Part shown: in pieces, positions 27,768-36,815 of the stretch
Layout of the letters: every line of letters begins with the position of its first letter
How positions within the stretch are numbered: the stretch's first letter is position 1
Source: Pseudonocardiales bacterium
GTDB taxonomy: Bacteria; Actinomycetota; Actinomycetes; Mycobacteriales; Jatrophihabitantaceae
Length of the DNA stretch: 54,344 nt
NCBI GenBank assembly: GCA_030840295.1
Contig: JAVEET010000061.1
Location: forward strand, 1-54,344
Direction of reading: 5' to 3'
Notes under the pieces: generated by a model
The model's database searches: none
Told to the model about the DNA's origin: nothing
What the model saw: the letters and a program-made list of their open reading frames with translations, nothing else
Made by a program: the position numbers and the translations under genes

Positions 27768-28766
27768 CTACGGGATGAGCAGGAGCTTGCCGGTACTCCG
27801 ACGTCCCTCGAGGTCCTGGTATGCCCGGGCGGCCTCGGCCAGCGGATACCGGCCGCCGATCTCCACCGACAGGGTTCGGCCCGCGATCGCGCCGAGGATC
27901 TCCTCGCTGCGGTGCAGTAATTCCTCCCGGGTGCGGACGAAATGCGCCAGAGTCGGACGGGTTACGTTCAGCGAACCGCCGGAGTTGAGGCGCTGCAGGT
28001 CCACCGGGGGTACCGGCCCGCTCGCGCCGCCGAACAGGACCAGCATGCCTCGAATCCGCAACGAGTCCAGCGACGCGTCGAAGGTGTTCTTACCGACACC
28101 GTCATAGGCGGCGGCCACGCCGACGCCGCCGGTCAGCTCGCGCACCGCGGCTGCGATGTCGGTGACCTTGGAGTAGTTGATGACATGATCCGCACCGGCG
28201 GCTCGAGCTTTAACGGCCTTCGCCTCCGTGGAGACAGTCGCGATGACCGCGCCGCCCTTGGCCTTCACGAGCTGGGTCAGCAACTGGCCCACCCCACCGG
28301 CCGCTGCGTGCACCAGGACGACGTCGCCCGGCTGCACCGGATACGAGGAATTGACCAGGTAGTGGGCGGTCAGGCCCTGAAACATCGCTGCGGCGGCAGT
28401 TTCGGCCGGTACCCCGGCTGGTACGGGGACCGTCTTATCGGCCTCGACGATGACCAGGCCCGCCGCACTGCCCGGGCATCGTGCCCAAGCCACCAGGTCT
28501 CCGACGGCAACCCCACTTACCTGGCTGCCCACTGCCTCGACGCGTCCCGCGCCCTCGTCGCCTGCGACGAAGGGGGTGGGCATCGGGTAGGTGCCCTCAC
28601 GCCGGTACACGTCGATGAAATTGACCCCGGCCGCGGTAACCCGCACCAGGAGCTCGCCGGGGCCGGGTGGACCGACGTCCCGCTGGGTCACCTCGAGAAC
28701 CTCCGGTCCGCCGTTGCGGGTGACGATCAGGGCCTGCGTAGGTTCATCGGTGCGTTGCACGTTCAT
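27768..28766 (-). CDS. Zinc-independent NADPH:quinone oxidoreductase (MDR family)
   Basis: A 332-residue medium-chain dehydrogenase/reductase of the zeta-crystallin / QorA type. It has the N-terminal GroES-like fold (TAAGVNFIDVYRREG), the nucleotide-binding HAAAGGVGQLLTQLVKAKG, and the Ala-rich cofactor domain with YDGVGKNTFDASLDSL. Catalytic zinc cysteines of alcohol dehydrogenases are absent. It reduces quinones or enones with NADPH. ATG 28766 lies 6 nt after TAGGCT on the minus strand, so a leaderless mRNA is expected. It is divergent from lgt, sharing an 84-bp intergenic region, and convergent with trpA. Confidence 0.9.
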   Translation of the reverse strand: MNVQRTDEPTQALIVTRNGGPEVLEVTQRDVGPPGPGELLVRVTAAGVNFIDVYRREGTYPMPTPFVAGDEGAGRVEAVGSQVSGVAVGDLVAWARCPGSAAGLVIVEADKTVPVPAGVPAETAAAAMFQGLTAHYLVNSSYPVQPGDVVLVHAAAGGVGQLLTQLVKAKGGAVIATVSTEAKAVKARAAGADHVINYSKVTDIAAAVRELTGGVGVAAAYDGVGKNTFDASLDSLRIRGMLVLFGGASGPVPPVDLQRLNSGGSLNVTRPTLAHFVRTREELLHRSEEILGAIAGRTLSVEIGGRYPLAEAARAYQDLEGRRSTGKLLLIP

Positions 28767-28772
28767 GGCCCC

Positions 28773-28778
28773 AGCCTA
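28773..28778 (-). promoter_or_regulatory. -10 TAGGCT for quinone oxidoreductase (leaderless)
   Basis: Minus-strand TAGGCT, then 6 nt, then ATG 28766. Confidence 0.5.
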
Positions 28779-28838
28779 GAAATGCGCACGGCCGTTGGCC
28801 GGTGCGGGGTATGGCGCAGTCGGCGTCCGGCCGCCATC

Positions 28839-28844
28839 TACGGT
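28839..28844 (+). promoter_or_regulatory. -10 TACGGT for lgt (leaderless)
   Basis: TACGGT, then 6 nt, then GTG 28851. It is back to back with the divergent quinone oxidoreductase -10, 60 bp apart. Confidence 0.5.
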
Positions 28845-28850
28845 GAGCGG

Positions 28851-29849
28851 GTGCAGAGAATCGAAGCGTCGATCCCCAGCCCGACCATCAGCGTCATCCA
28901 CCTCGGCCCACTGCCTATCCACATCTACGCGCTCGGCATCGTCGCCGGCATCATCGTCGCGTTATGGCTCACCGACCGACGCTGGCAAGCCCGGGGCGGA
29001 GCCAAGCACGAGGTCGGTGACATAGCGGGCTGGGCCATCATCTTCGGAATCCTCGGCGGCCGGCTCTACCACGTCCTCACTGATCCGGAACTTTACTTCC
29101 AGAAGGGACGGCATCCGATCGATGCCGTCAAGATCTGGGACGGCGGACTCGGTATCTGGGGGGCCGTTGCAATCGGCGGTCTGGGAGCCTACATCGGATG
29201 CCGACGGCACAAGCTGAGCTTCGTCGCCTTCGCCGACGCCGCCGTGCCTGGGATCATCATCGCCCAGGCCCTCGGCCGGCTCGGTAACTGGTTCAACAAC
29301 GAGCTTTACGGACGGGCGACCAGCCTGCCCTGGAAGCTGCAGATCCACGACATGGACATCTCGACCGGACGTCCGCAACCGTGTTCCTTCGGCAACCTCG
29401 GTCAGACCGTCTGCGGCTACTACCAGCCGACTTTCCTCTATGAGCTGCTGTGGAATCTCCTCATTGCGGCGCTGCTGCTGTGGGCCGACCGGAGATTCAG
29501 ACTGGCCCGCGGTCAGGTCTTCGCGCTCTACGTCATGGGCTACACCGCCGGCCGCTTCGTGATCGAGTCACTGCGCTCGGACCCTGCCAACCATATCCTG
29601 GGGATGCGGGTCAACAATTGGGTTGCGATCATCGCCTTTCTCGGTGGGCTCGCCCTCTTCCTGCATCAGCGCGGCAAGGAACGCAGTAGCGCCGGCCCGC
29701 CCGACGGCATAGACCACGCCGGTGACGGGACGGAGCCCCCGGATACCGAAAATGCTGAGTTAGGTGGTCCTGAGTACGAGTCGGACCTGGCGGGCGACCT
29801 AGCATCGAAGCATGTCGACGACTCAGGACCTGCACCATCCGATCGGTGA
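28851..29849 (+). CDS. lgt: Prolipoprotein diacylglyceryl transferase
   Basis: Membrane enzyme that transfers diacylglycerol to the lipobox cysteine, the first step of lipoprotein maturation; works ahead of LspA (0.4 kb) on substrates such as LivK. The 332-residue protein has about seven helices. The signature GRLGNWFNNELYG (catalytic Arg and Asn) and the HxxxD-like GGRLYHVLTDPE region are present. The hydrophilic C-terminal tail (~50 residues, Glu/Asp/Pro-rich) is common in actinobacteria. GTG 28851 gives the N terminus that the family requires; the long frame upstream is antisense to the quinone oxidoreductase. The 3' end contains the promoter and start of the VIT gene. Confidence 0.95.
   Translation: MQRIEASIPSPTISVIHLGPLPIHIYALGIVAGIIVALWLTDRRWQARGGAKHEVGDIAGWAIIFGILGGRLYHVLTDPELYFQKGRHPIDAVKIWDGGLGIWGAVAIGGLGAYIGCRRHKLSFVAFADAAVPGIIIAQALGRLGNWFNNELYGRATSLPWKLQIHDMDISTGRPQPCSFGNLGQTVCGYYQPTFLYELLWNLLIAALLLWADRRFRLARGQVFALYVMGYTAGRFVIESLRSDPANHILGMRVNNWVAIIAFLGGLALFLHQRGKERSSAGPPDGIDHAGDGTEPPDTENAELGGPEYESDLAGDLASKHVDDSGPAPSDR
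29800..29805 (+). promoter_or_regulatory. -10 TAGCAT for VIT transporter, inside lgt
   Basis: TAGCAT, then 6 nt, then ATG 29812. The hexamer lies within the last 50 bp of lgt coding sequence. Confidence 0.5.
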
Positions 29850-30549
29850 TCCCGATCATGAGATAGGACATGAACACCGCGATGTGTCCGGAGGGTGGCT
29901 TCGTCCCACCGTCTTCGGCATGGTCGACGGTCTGGTGTCCAACTTCGCGATCGTCGCCCTTGTCGCGGCGGCATCCAACACCGCTCGGCCGGTGGTGCTG
30001 GCTGGGCTGGCCGGCCTGGTCGGCGGCGCGATCTCGATGGGCAGTGGCGAGTACATCTCGGTGCGCAGCCAGAACGAGTCGATGCAGGCCGAGGTCGATG
30101 TCGAGCGGCACGAACTCGAACACAACAGCGAAGCCGAGATCGCCGAACTTGCGCAGATCTATATCGGCCGGGGAGTCGACCCGGAACTGGCCCAGCTGGT
30201 GGCCGAGCAGCTGAGCCAGGATCCTGAACAGGCCCTGGAGATCCACGCGCAGGAAGAACTCGGCGTCGACATCCACGACCTGCCGAACCCGCAGATGGCT
30301 GCCGGTTCGTCGTTCGTGGCATTCTCGATCGGTGCCTTCATCCCGCTGGCGCCGTTCCTCTTCGGCGCGAAAGTGCTGCCGATCGCGGCCGTGCTGGCGC
30401 TGGTCGCTCTGTTCGTAACCGGCGCTATCACCTCGCGCTTCACGACCCGCACCTGGTGGTACGCCGGTAGCCGGCAACTACTGGTCGGCCTGCTCTCGGC
30501 CGCCGTCACGTACGGCATCGGGTATCTGTTCGGCACGACCGCGGGCTGA
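29812..30549 (+). CDS. VIT1/CCC1-family metal transporter
   Basis: A 245-residue membrane protein of the vacuolar iron transporter family, which moves Fe2+ or Mn2+. The first helix begins RPTVFGMVDGLVSNFAIV, followed by GGAISMGSGEYISVRSQ, the family hallmark with an acidic residue in the pore region. A long acidic cytoplasmic insert (~residues 75-155, many Glu/His such as HELEHNSEAEIAEL) corresponds to the metal-binding domain of plant VIT1. Three helices close the protein. It starts within lgt (38-nt overlap) and its 3' end overlaps the convergent ion-channel gene by 72 nt. Metal specificity cannot be read from sequence. Confidence 0.9.
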   Translation: MSTTQDLHHPIGDPDHEIGHEHRDVSGGWLRPTVFGMVDGLVSNFAIVALVAAASNTARPVVLAGLAGLVGGAISMGSGEYISVRSQNESMQAEVDVERHELEHNSEAEIAELAQIYIGRGVDPELAQLVAEQLSQDPEQALEIHAQEELGVDIHDLPNPQMAAGSSFVAFSIGAFIPLAPFLFGAKVLPIAAVLALVALFVTGAITSRFTTRTWWYAGSRQLLVGLLSAAVTYGIGYLFGTTAG

Positions 30550-31239
30550 GCCTGGCGCCGAAGGGTCGCGCGTGTCGCGCCACCTGGCGCGCGCAACCGT
30601 AAGCCCGACCATCCAGGACACGATCATCGCGACGTAAGCCAAACCGGCGACCTGCTCGATCATCACGAAGCTGCGAGCATGCGGTAGCACCGGTACGACA
30701 TCGCTGAGTCCGGTGGACGACAGCGTGGTGAAGCTCAGGAACAGCAGTTCCATCCAGGTCCGGTTTCCTACCGGATCAGCGGCGGTGAACGAAGCCGGCC
30801 AGAGCACCTGGGTCACCGCGTAAAGGTGGGCGAACGCCCAGGCCAGCAGCGTGAAGGTGGCTCCGACGGCGTACAGCTCGTCCCGGGTGATGGTGAAGTC
30901 GGCGAGCATGTAGGAGATCAGGCTGCCGGCGGCGTAGAAGTAGAAGGCCGCCTCGAATCCCGATCCCCAGCCGATCCAGGCGTCGCTGTCGTTGAAGACC
31001 TGCAGCACTGCAAAGGCCGCCGACGGCACGCCGAGCAGGATCGATACCCAGACCGCCCAGGCCGTGGTCTCGACCGACCAGACTGCCAGGGCCAGCACCA
31101 GCAGCCCGAACATCGAGATCGCAGCGGAGCCGGCTCGTGAATCGCCGAAGAACGGATAGATCAGGACGCCGAGCAGTTGCACACCGAGGAGCATGGCCGA
31201 GGGCTGGCGGCGAAGCCGGCCGACCAGCGCAGCGGTCAC
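30478..31239 (-). CDS. Ion-channel-family membrane protein with non-canonical filter
   Basis: A 253-residue protein with about five to six helices preceding a pore-loop and final helix of the two-TM ion channel (Ion_trans_2) type: LFLSFTTLSSTGLSDVVP then the helix EQVAGLAYVAMIVSWMVG. The position of the K+ filter TxGYGD is occupied by T176-G177-L178-S179-D180. K+ selectivity is therefore uncertain. The C-terminal ~40 residues are hydrophilic and cytoplasmic. GTG 31239 overlaps the stop of the ankyrin gene (GTGA), so the two are translationally coupled. The 3' end overlaps the convergent VIT gene by 72 nt, which is unusual but both frames look genuine. Confidence 0.8.
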   Translation of the reverse strand: MTAALVGRLRRQPSAMLLGVQLLGVLIYPFFGDSRAGSAAISMFGLLVLALAVWSVETTAWAVWVSILLGVPSAAFAVLQVFNDSDAWIGWGSGFEAAFYFYAAGSLISYMLADFTITRDELYAVGATFTLLAWAFAHLYAVTQVLWPASFTAADPVGNRTWMELLFLSFTTLSSTGLSDVVPVLPHARSFVMIEQVAGLAYVAMIVSWMVGLTVARARWRDTRDPSAPGSARGRAEQIPDAVRDGGREQADQ

Positions 31240-31958
31240 GGGGTCCGTTCGATCAGGATGCGCACGGCATCGTCCACGGCGCGATCGGCGGCCAGATCCC
31301 GCGCTGTCGCGCCGTCCTCATTCGCCAGCGACGGATCGGCCCCGGCGGCGAGCAACGCCTGCACCGACTCCTCGTCACCGTTCTGGACTGCGGCGTGCAG
31401 TGGGGTCCAACCTCCGCGTTGCCTTGCGTCGATGGGTGCGTCCGAGGCGATCAGCAGCCACACCAGTTCCACATGCCGGCCGGCCGCGGCGGCGTGCAGC
31501 GGTTGCACCCGCATCGGGTTGCGGGACGGTTCATCCACCACGGCGTCTGAGTCGAGCAAGACGCGGGCCGCCTCGGCCCGACCGAAGTAGGCCGCGAGGT
31601 GCAGGGGCTGCCAGCCGTCGGCCGACCAGGCGTCGACCGCAGCAGCATCGGTCCGGATGAGCTCTGCCAAACGGTCGGTGTCATCGAACGCGGCGGCCTC
31701 GAAGACGGTGAGTTCGCCGGTACGTGCGGCCAGCTCGTCGGCCAGTGGGGCGTGGCCGTGGTAAAGGGCAGTGAGGGCCGCTGATGCGCCGTCCGGGCCG
31801 GGTTCGTCGAGCAGATCAGGAATTCGGTCCAGCAGCGCTCGTACCTCGGTCTGGTCGCCGACGCCGATCGCCTCGAAGAAGGCCGCCACAGTGGATTCGG
31901 TGCTACCGGATGCGGTGCTACCGGATGCGGTGCTGTCGGATGCGGTGCTGTCGGACAT
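31236..31958 (-). CDS. Ankyrin-repeat protein coupled to ion channel
   Basis: About 240 residues with four to five ankyrin repeats. The clearest repeats read DGWQPLHLAAYFGRAEAARVLL, then NPMRVQPLHAAAAGRHVELVWLL, and GGWTPLHAAVQNGDEESVQALL, each with the LHxAA helix and G-turn. The N terminus is a Ser/Thr/Asp/Gly-rich stretch from a 15-bp DNA repeat. ATG 31958 is preferred (CAGAGT 7 nt upstream); TTG 31967 is alternative. The coupled downstream gene is a membrane ion channel, suggesting a cytoplasmic partner or regulatory module; this is inference from the GTGA overlap. Confidence 0.85.
   Translation of the reverse strand: MSDSTASDSTASGSTASGSTESTVAAFFEAIGVGDQTEVRALLDRIPDLLDEPGPDGASAALTALYHGHAPLADELAARTGELTVFEAAAFDDTDRLAELIRTDAAAVDAWSADGWQPLHLAAYFGRAEAARVLLDSDAVVDEPSRNPMRVQPLHAAAAGRHVELVWLLIASDAPIDARQRGGWTPLHAAVQNGDEESVQALLAAGADPSLANEDGATARDLAADRAVDDAVRILIERTP
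31899..31958 (-). repeat. 15-bp tandem repeat, four units, at the ankyrin gene start
   Basis: Four units from 31899 (unit GGTGCTACCGGATGC on the plus strand, with ACC or GTC variants) encode the TASGS/TASDS residues just after the start codon. The repeat is in frame, so copy changes would not break the gene. Confidence 0.85.
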
Positions 31959-32134
31959 GCCCAACACTCTGCCATTTTCCGCGGCCCTGCGCGGGCGCGA
32001 GATGGCTCACAGACAACCAGGTGGGCGGGTCCTGACTCATCCGGGTAATCTTGCCGAAGCATTACGTATCGGGCCGACGCTGTCCCACTTGATTTCAGCA
32101 GAGGGCTCGAAGATCCGCGGGATATCGGGCCCTC

Positions 32135-35100
32135 ATGAGCGAGGGAGCGCGCGTGCCGTCCTCCACACTGCCGCCTGCCGGACTGCCGTTCTCCGGCGTA
32201 CCCCGCCCGCAGGGCCTGTACGACCCCCGCAACGAAGCCGATTCCTGCGGCGTGGCATTCCTGGCCGATTTGAACGGACGGCCGCGCCACGCGCTGGTCT
32301 CCGACGCCTTGGTCGCACTGCACAACATGGACCACCGCGGTGCCGCCGGCGCCGAGCCCTCCAGCGGCGACGGAGCGGGCCTCACCGTCGGTATTCCGGA
32401 CGAGTTCCTGCGCGGCGTGCTGGCCGGTACCGAGATCGAGTTGCCCGAGGCGGGTGCCTACGTCACCGGCATCGCGTTCCTGCCGACCAATGCCGACCGG
32501 CGGGCGCGGATCAAGGACCTGATCGCGTCCACGGCCAAGGACGAAGGCCTGGAGCTCCTCGGCTGGCGCAGCGTTCCCACGGTCGCCGATGACCTCGGCC
32601 CGACCGCGCTGGGCGTGATGCCGGCCTTCGAGCAGCCGGTGTTGCGTGCGCCGGACGGTGCCACCGGCCTGCCTCTGGAACGACGTGCCTTCGCGCTCCG
32701 CAAGGTCGCCGAACGGCTGGCTGCTGCGGCCGGCGAGGAGCTGTACTTCCCGTCGCTGTCCTGCCGGACCATGGTCTACAAAGGCATGCTGACGACCGCC
32801 CAACTCGCTTCGTTCTACCCGGACCTCGCTGATGAGCGGTTCACCACAGCGATTGCGCTGGTCCATAGCCGCTTCTCCACCAATACCTTTCCATCCTGGC
32901 CGCTGGCTCAGCCGTTCCGCATGATCGCCCACAACGGCGAGATCAATACCGTCGGGGGCAACCGCAACTGGATGCGCACCCGCCAGGCCATGTTGTCCTC
33001 GGATCTGTTCAGTGGCGCCTCCGGGCCCACCGACGGCTCCTCCGATCTCAGCAGGCTCTTTCCGATCTGCACTCACGGTGCGTCCGATTCGGCCTCCTTC
33101 GACGAGGTACTCGAGTTCCTGCACCTGGGCGGTCGAAGCCTGCCGCATGCGGTGCTGATGATGATTCCGGAGGCCTGGGAGAACGCCGTCGGCATGGATG
33201 AGGCGCGGCGGGATTTCTACGCCTTCCACTCGGCGTTGATGGAGCCCTGGGACGGTCCGGCCTGTGTCACATTCACCGACGGCACCGTGATCGGTGCGGT
33301 TCTCGACCGCAACGGTCTGCGTCCCGGCCGCTGGTGGAAGACCTCGGACGATCTCGTCATCCTGGCCAGCGAGGCCGGGGTCATCGACATCGACCCGGCC
33401 ACGGTCATCGCCAAGGGCCGGTTGCAGCCGGGCCGGATGTTTCTGGTGGACACCGCTGCGGGGCAGATCCGGGACGACGAGGAGATCAAGTCAGGGCTGG
33501 CGGCCGAGCAGCCGTACGGCGAATGGCTGCATTCGGGCCTGCTGCATCTGGACAAGCTGCCCAGTCGCGAGCATGTGGTGCACACCCACGAGTCGGTGCT
33601 GCGGCGTCAGCAGCTGTTCGGTTACACGGAGGAGGAGCTGCGGATCATCCTCAAGCCGATGGCAACCGCAGCCGGCGAACCACTCGGCTCGATGGGCACC
33701 GATACCCCCATGGCGGTGCTGTCCAAGCGTCCCCGGCTGCTCTTCGACTACTTCTCCGAGCTATTTGCGCAGGTCACCAACCCACCCCTGGACGCAATAC
33801 GCGAGGAGCTGGTCACCTCGCTGTCGGGCACGATCGGCCCGGAATACAACCTGCTCGACCCCACACCGGCGTCCTGCCGCCAGATCGTGCTGCCCGCTCC
33901 GGTGCTGGACAACGACGATCTGGCCAAGATCTGGCACGTCAACGCCGACGGTGATCTGCCGGGCTTCCAGTGCGCGCTGATCGACGGCCGATACCGCGTG
34001 CACGGGGGAGGACCGGCCCTGACCGCCGCCCTGCAACGGGTGCGTGAGGAGTGCTCACGGGCCATCGATGCCGGGGCGCGGATCCTGATCCTGTCCGACC
34101 GAGACTGCGACGCCGATCATGCACCGATCCCGTCGCTGTTGCTGACCTCGGCTGTTCACCATCACCTGGTGCGCACCGGTCAGCGCACCAAGGTCGGGCT
34201 CGTCGTCGAGACCGGCGAGGCGCGCGAGGTGCATCACATCGCCCTGCTGATCGGCTACGGCGCCGCGGCAGTCAACCCCTATCTGGCGTTCGAGACCATC
34301 GACGACCTGATCGCCTCCGGGGTCATCTCAGACGTCGAGCCCAAGGCCGCGCTGGCCAAGTACATCAAGGGACTGTCCAAGGGCGTGCTGAAGGTGATGT
34401 CGAAGATGGGCATCTCCACTGTGGCCTCCTACACGGGCGCCCAGGTGTTCCAGTCCTTCGGCCTCTCCGACGAGGTCGTCGACGAATACTTCACTGGCAC
34501 CGTGCACAAGCTCGGCGGCGTTGATCTCGAGGTGATCGCGAGCGAAGTGACCGCTCGGCACACCCGGGCGTTCCCGCTCACGCCGACCGCGCGGGCCCAC
34601 CGCAAGCTCGAGATCGGCGGCGAGTACACCTGGCGCCGCGAGGGCGAGATCCACCTGTTCAACCCGGAAACGGTCTTCAAGTTGCAGCACGCCACCCGGC
34701 AGCGGCGCTATGACACTTTCCGGGAGTACACCGACGAGGTCGACCGGCTGAACAGCGAGGGCGCGACGCTGCGGGGGCTGTTCCAGCTCAGGACCGGCCA
34801 GCGTCCGGCCATCTCGATCGACGAGGTCGAACCGGTTTCGGAGATCGTCAAGCGCTTCGCCACCGGAGCGATGTCCTACGGCTCGATCTCGGCCGAGGCC
34901 CACGAGACCCTGGCCATCGCCATGAACCGGCTCGGCGCCCGGTCGAACTCCGGTGAAGGTGGCGAGGACGCGGTCCGGTTCACCCCGGACGAGAACGGCG
35001 ATCTGCGGCGCTCGGCGGTGAAGCAGGTGGCCTCTGGTCGTTTCGGGGTGACCTCGCACTACCTGGTCAATGCCGATGACTTGCAGATCAAGGTCGCTCA

Positions 35101-36763
35101 AGGCGCCAAGCCGGGTGAGGGCGGCCAGTTGCCGGGGTACAAGGTGTACCCGTGGATCGCCCGTACCAGGCATTCCACCCCGGGCGTAGGCCTGATCTCG
35201 CCACCGCCGCACCACGACATCTACTCCATCGAGGACCTGGCCCAGCTGATCCACGACCTGAAGAACGCGAACTCTGCGGCTCGTATCCACGTCAAGCTGG
35301 TTGCCGAGAACGGCGTCGGGACGGTGGCCGCGGGCGTGTCCAAGGCGCACGCCGACGTGGTGCTCATCTCCGGCCATGACGGCGGAACCGGCGCGGCACC
35401 GCTGACTTCCCTCAAGCACGCGGGCATGCCGTGGGAACTCGGGCTGGCCGAAACCCAGCAGACCCTGATCCTGAACGGCCTGCGGGATCGCATCACGGTT
35501 CAGGTCGACGGGGCCATGAAGACCGGCCGGGACGTGGTCATCGCCGCGCTGCTCGGCGCGGAGGAGTACGGCTTCGCCACCGCTCCGCTGGTCGTCTCGG
35601 GCTGCGTGATGATGCGCGTCTGCCACCTGGACACCTGTCCGGTCGGGGTGGCCACCCAGAACCCGGTGCTGCGGTCCAGGTTCACCGGCAAGCCGGAATT
35701 CGTGGTCACCTTCTTCGAATACATCGCCGAACAGGTCCGCGAGATCCTGGCTTCGCTGGGCTTTCGCACCATGCAGGAGGCGATCGGGCACGCGGAGTTC
35801 CTGGACACCTCGGACGCCATCGATCACTGGAAGGCGGACGGGCTCGATCTGCGGCCGATCCTGACCATGCCCGAACCGCCTCCCGGCACCGCGCTGACCA
35901 AGCGGGTCGAGCAGGACCACGGCCTGGATGCGGCTCTGGACAACACGCTGATCCAGCTGTGTGAGGGCGCGCTGCTGGACGGCACGCCGGTCACCCTCGA
36001 GCTGCCGGTGCGCAACGTCAACCGCACCGTGGGGACGATGCTCGGTTCCCTGGTCACCCGGCGCTACGGGGCGGCCGGCTTGCCATCGGGCACCATCGAC
36101 ATCACGTTGCACGGCTCGGCCGGACAGTCGCTTGGGGCGTTCCTGCCTTCCGGGGTGCAGATCCGGCTGTACGGGGACGCCAACGACTACGTGGGCAAGG
36201 GATTGTCCGGCGGCACCATCTCGGTGCGTCCGCACGAGGACGCCCCGCTGATCGCGGAGAACAACGTGATCGCCGGCAACGTAATCGGCTACGGAGCCAC
36301 GTCCGGTGAGCTGTACCTGCGCGGGATCGTGGGCGAGCGGTTCTGTGTCCGTAACTCCGGGGCCGTCGCGGTCACCGAGGGTGCGGGCGACCACGCGCTC
36401 GAATACATGACCGGCGGAACCGCGGTGATCCTCGGCCGGACCGGCCGAAACCTCGCTGCGGGCATGTCCGGTGGTACCGCCTTCGTCCTGGACCTGGACG
36501 AGGGGCTGGTCAATCGCGAGCTGGTGGAGGTCGAGGAGGTCACGGCCGAGCAGGTCACGACGCTGCGCACCATCCTGGGCCGGCATTACGAACTCACCGG
36601 TTCGACGGTTGCCGAGAAGTTGCTCGGCGACTTCGCAGCGTCCGTCGCGCGGTTCTCGGTGATCATGCCGCGGGACTACAAGCGGGTCATCGAGGCCACC
36701 AGGCAAGCGATGGCCGAGGGCCGTGACGTCGACGAAGCGGTGATGGCAGCCGCCCGGGGTTGA
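32135..36763 (+). CDS. gltB: Glutamate synthase large subunit
   Basis: NADPH- or ferredoxin-linked glutamine:2-oxoglutarate amidotransferase alpha subunit, 1542 residues, normal length. Order: class II glutaminase domain with nucleophile in EADSCGVAF (C38, exposed after propeptide removal), a central domain, FMN-binding synthase barrel (~840-1200) with [18 protein letters not shown] and [11 protein letters not shown], the 3Fe-4S cluster C1157-x5-C1163-x4-C1168, and the C-terminal GXGXG beta-helix with [16 protein letters not shown] 32135 begins a 37-residue propeptide. gltD, the usual next gene, is absent: an antiporter gene follows after 52 nt. The 167-bp upstream gap shows no unambiguous promoter. 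Confidence 0.97.
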   Translation: MSEGARVPSSTLPPAGLPFSGVPRPQGLYDPRNEADSCGVAFLADLNGRPRHALVSDALVALHNMDHRGAAGAEPSSGDGAGLTVGIPDEFLRGVLAGTEIELPEAGAYVTGIAFLPTNADRRARIKDLIASTAKDEGLELLGWRSVPTVADDLGPTALGVMPAFEQPVLRAPDGATGLPLERRAFALRKVAERLAAAAGEELYFPSLSCRTMVYKGMLTTAQLASFYPDLADERFTTAIALVHSRFSTNTFPSWPLAQPFRMIAHNGEINTVGGNRNWMRTRQAMLSSDLFSGASGPTDGSSDLSRLFPICTHGASDSASFDEVLEFLHLGGRSLPHAVLMMIPEAWENAVGMDEARRDFYAFHSALMEPWDGPACVTFTDGTVIGAVLDRNGLRPGRWWKTSDDLVILASEAGVIDIDPATVIAKGRLQPGRMFLVDTAAGQIRDDEEIKSGLAAEQPYGEWLHSGLLHLDKLPSREHVVHTHESVLRRQQLFGYTEEELRIILKPMATAAGEPLGSMGTDTPMAVLSKRPRLLFDYFSELFAQVTNPPLDAIREELVTSLSGTIGPEYNLLDPTPASCRQIVLPAPVLDNDDLAKIWHVNADGDLPGFQCALIDGRYRVHGGGPALTAALQRVREECSRAIDAGARILILSDRDCDADHAPIPSLLLTSAVHHHLVRTGQRTKVGLVVETGEAREVHHIALLIGYGAAAVNPYLAFETIDDLIASGVISDVEPKAALAKYIKGLSKGVLKVMSKMGISTVASYTGAQVFQSFGLSDEVVDEYFTGTVHKLGGVDLEVIASEVTARHTRAFPLTPTARAHRKLEIGGEYTWRREGEIHLFNPETVFKLQHATRQRRYDTFREYTDEVDRLNSEGATLRGLFQLRTGQRPAISIDEVEPVSEIVKRFATGAMSYGSISAEAHETLAIAMNRLGARSNSGEGGEDAVRFTPDENGDLRRSAVKQVASGRFGVTSHYLVNADDLQIKVAQGAKPGEGGQLPGYKVYPWIARTRHSTPGVGLISPPPHHDIYSIEDLAQLIHDLKNANSAARIHVKLVAENGVGTVAAGVSKAHADVVLISGHDGGTGAAPLTSLKHAGMPWELGLAETQQTLILNGLRDRITVQVDGAMKTGRDVVIAALLGAEEYGFATAPLVVSGCVMMRVCHLDTCPVGVATQNPVLRSRFTGKPEFVVTFFEYIAEQVREILASLGFRTMQEAIGHAEFLDTSDAIDHWKADGLDLRPILTMPEPPPGTALTKRVEQDHGLDAALDNTLIQLCEGALLDGTPVTLELPVRNVNRTVGTMLGSLVTRRYGAAGLPSGTIDITLHGSAGQSLGAFLPSGVQIRLYGDANDYVGKGLSGGTISVRPHEDAPLIAENNVIAGNVIGYGATSGELYLRGIVGERFCVRNSGAVAVTEGAGDHALEYMTGGTAVILGRTGRNLAAGMSGGTAFVLDLDEGLVNRELVEVEEVTAEQVTTLRTILGRHYELTGSTVAEKLLGDFAASVARFSVIMPRDYKRVIEATRQAMAEGRDVDEAVMAAARG

Positions 36764-36815
36764 TCCCGCTCCCGGGCCGATGCAGGTCCGGACGGCGGCC
36801 TGCAAAGATTGAGCG

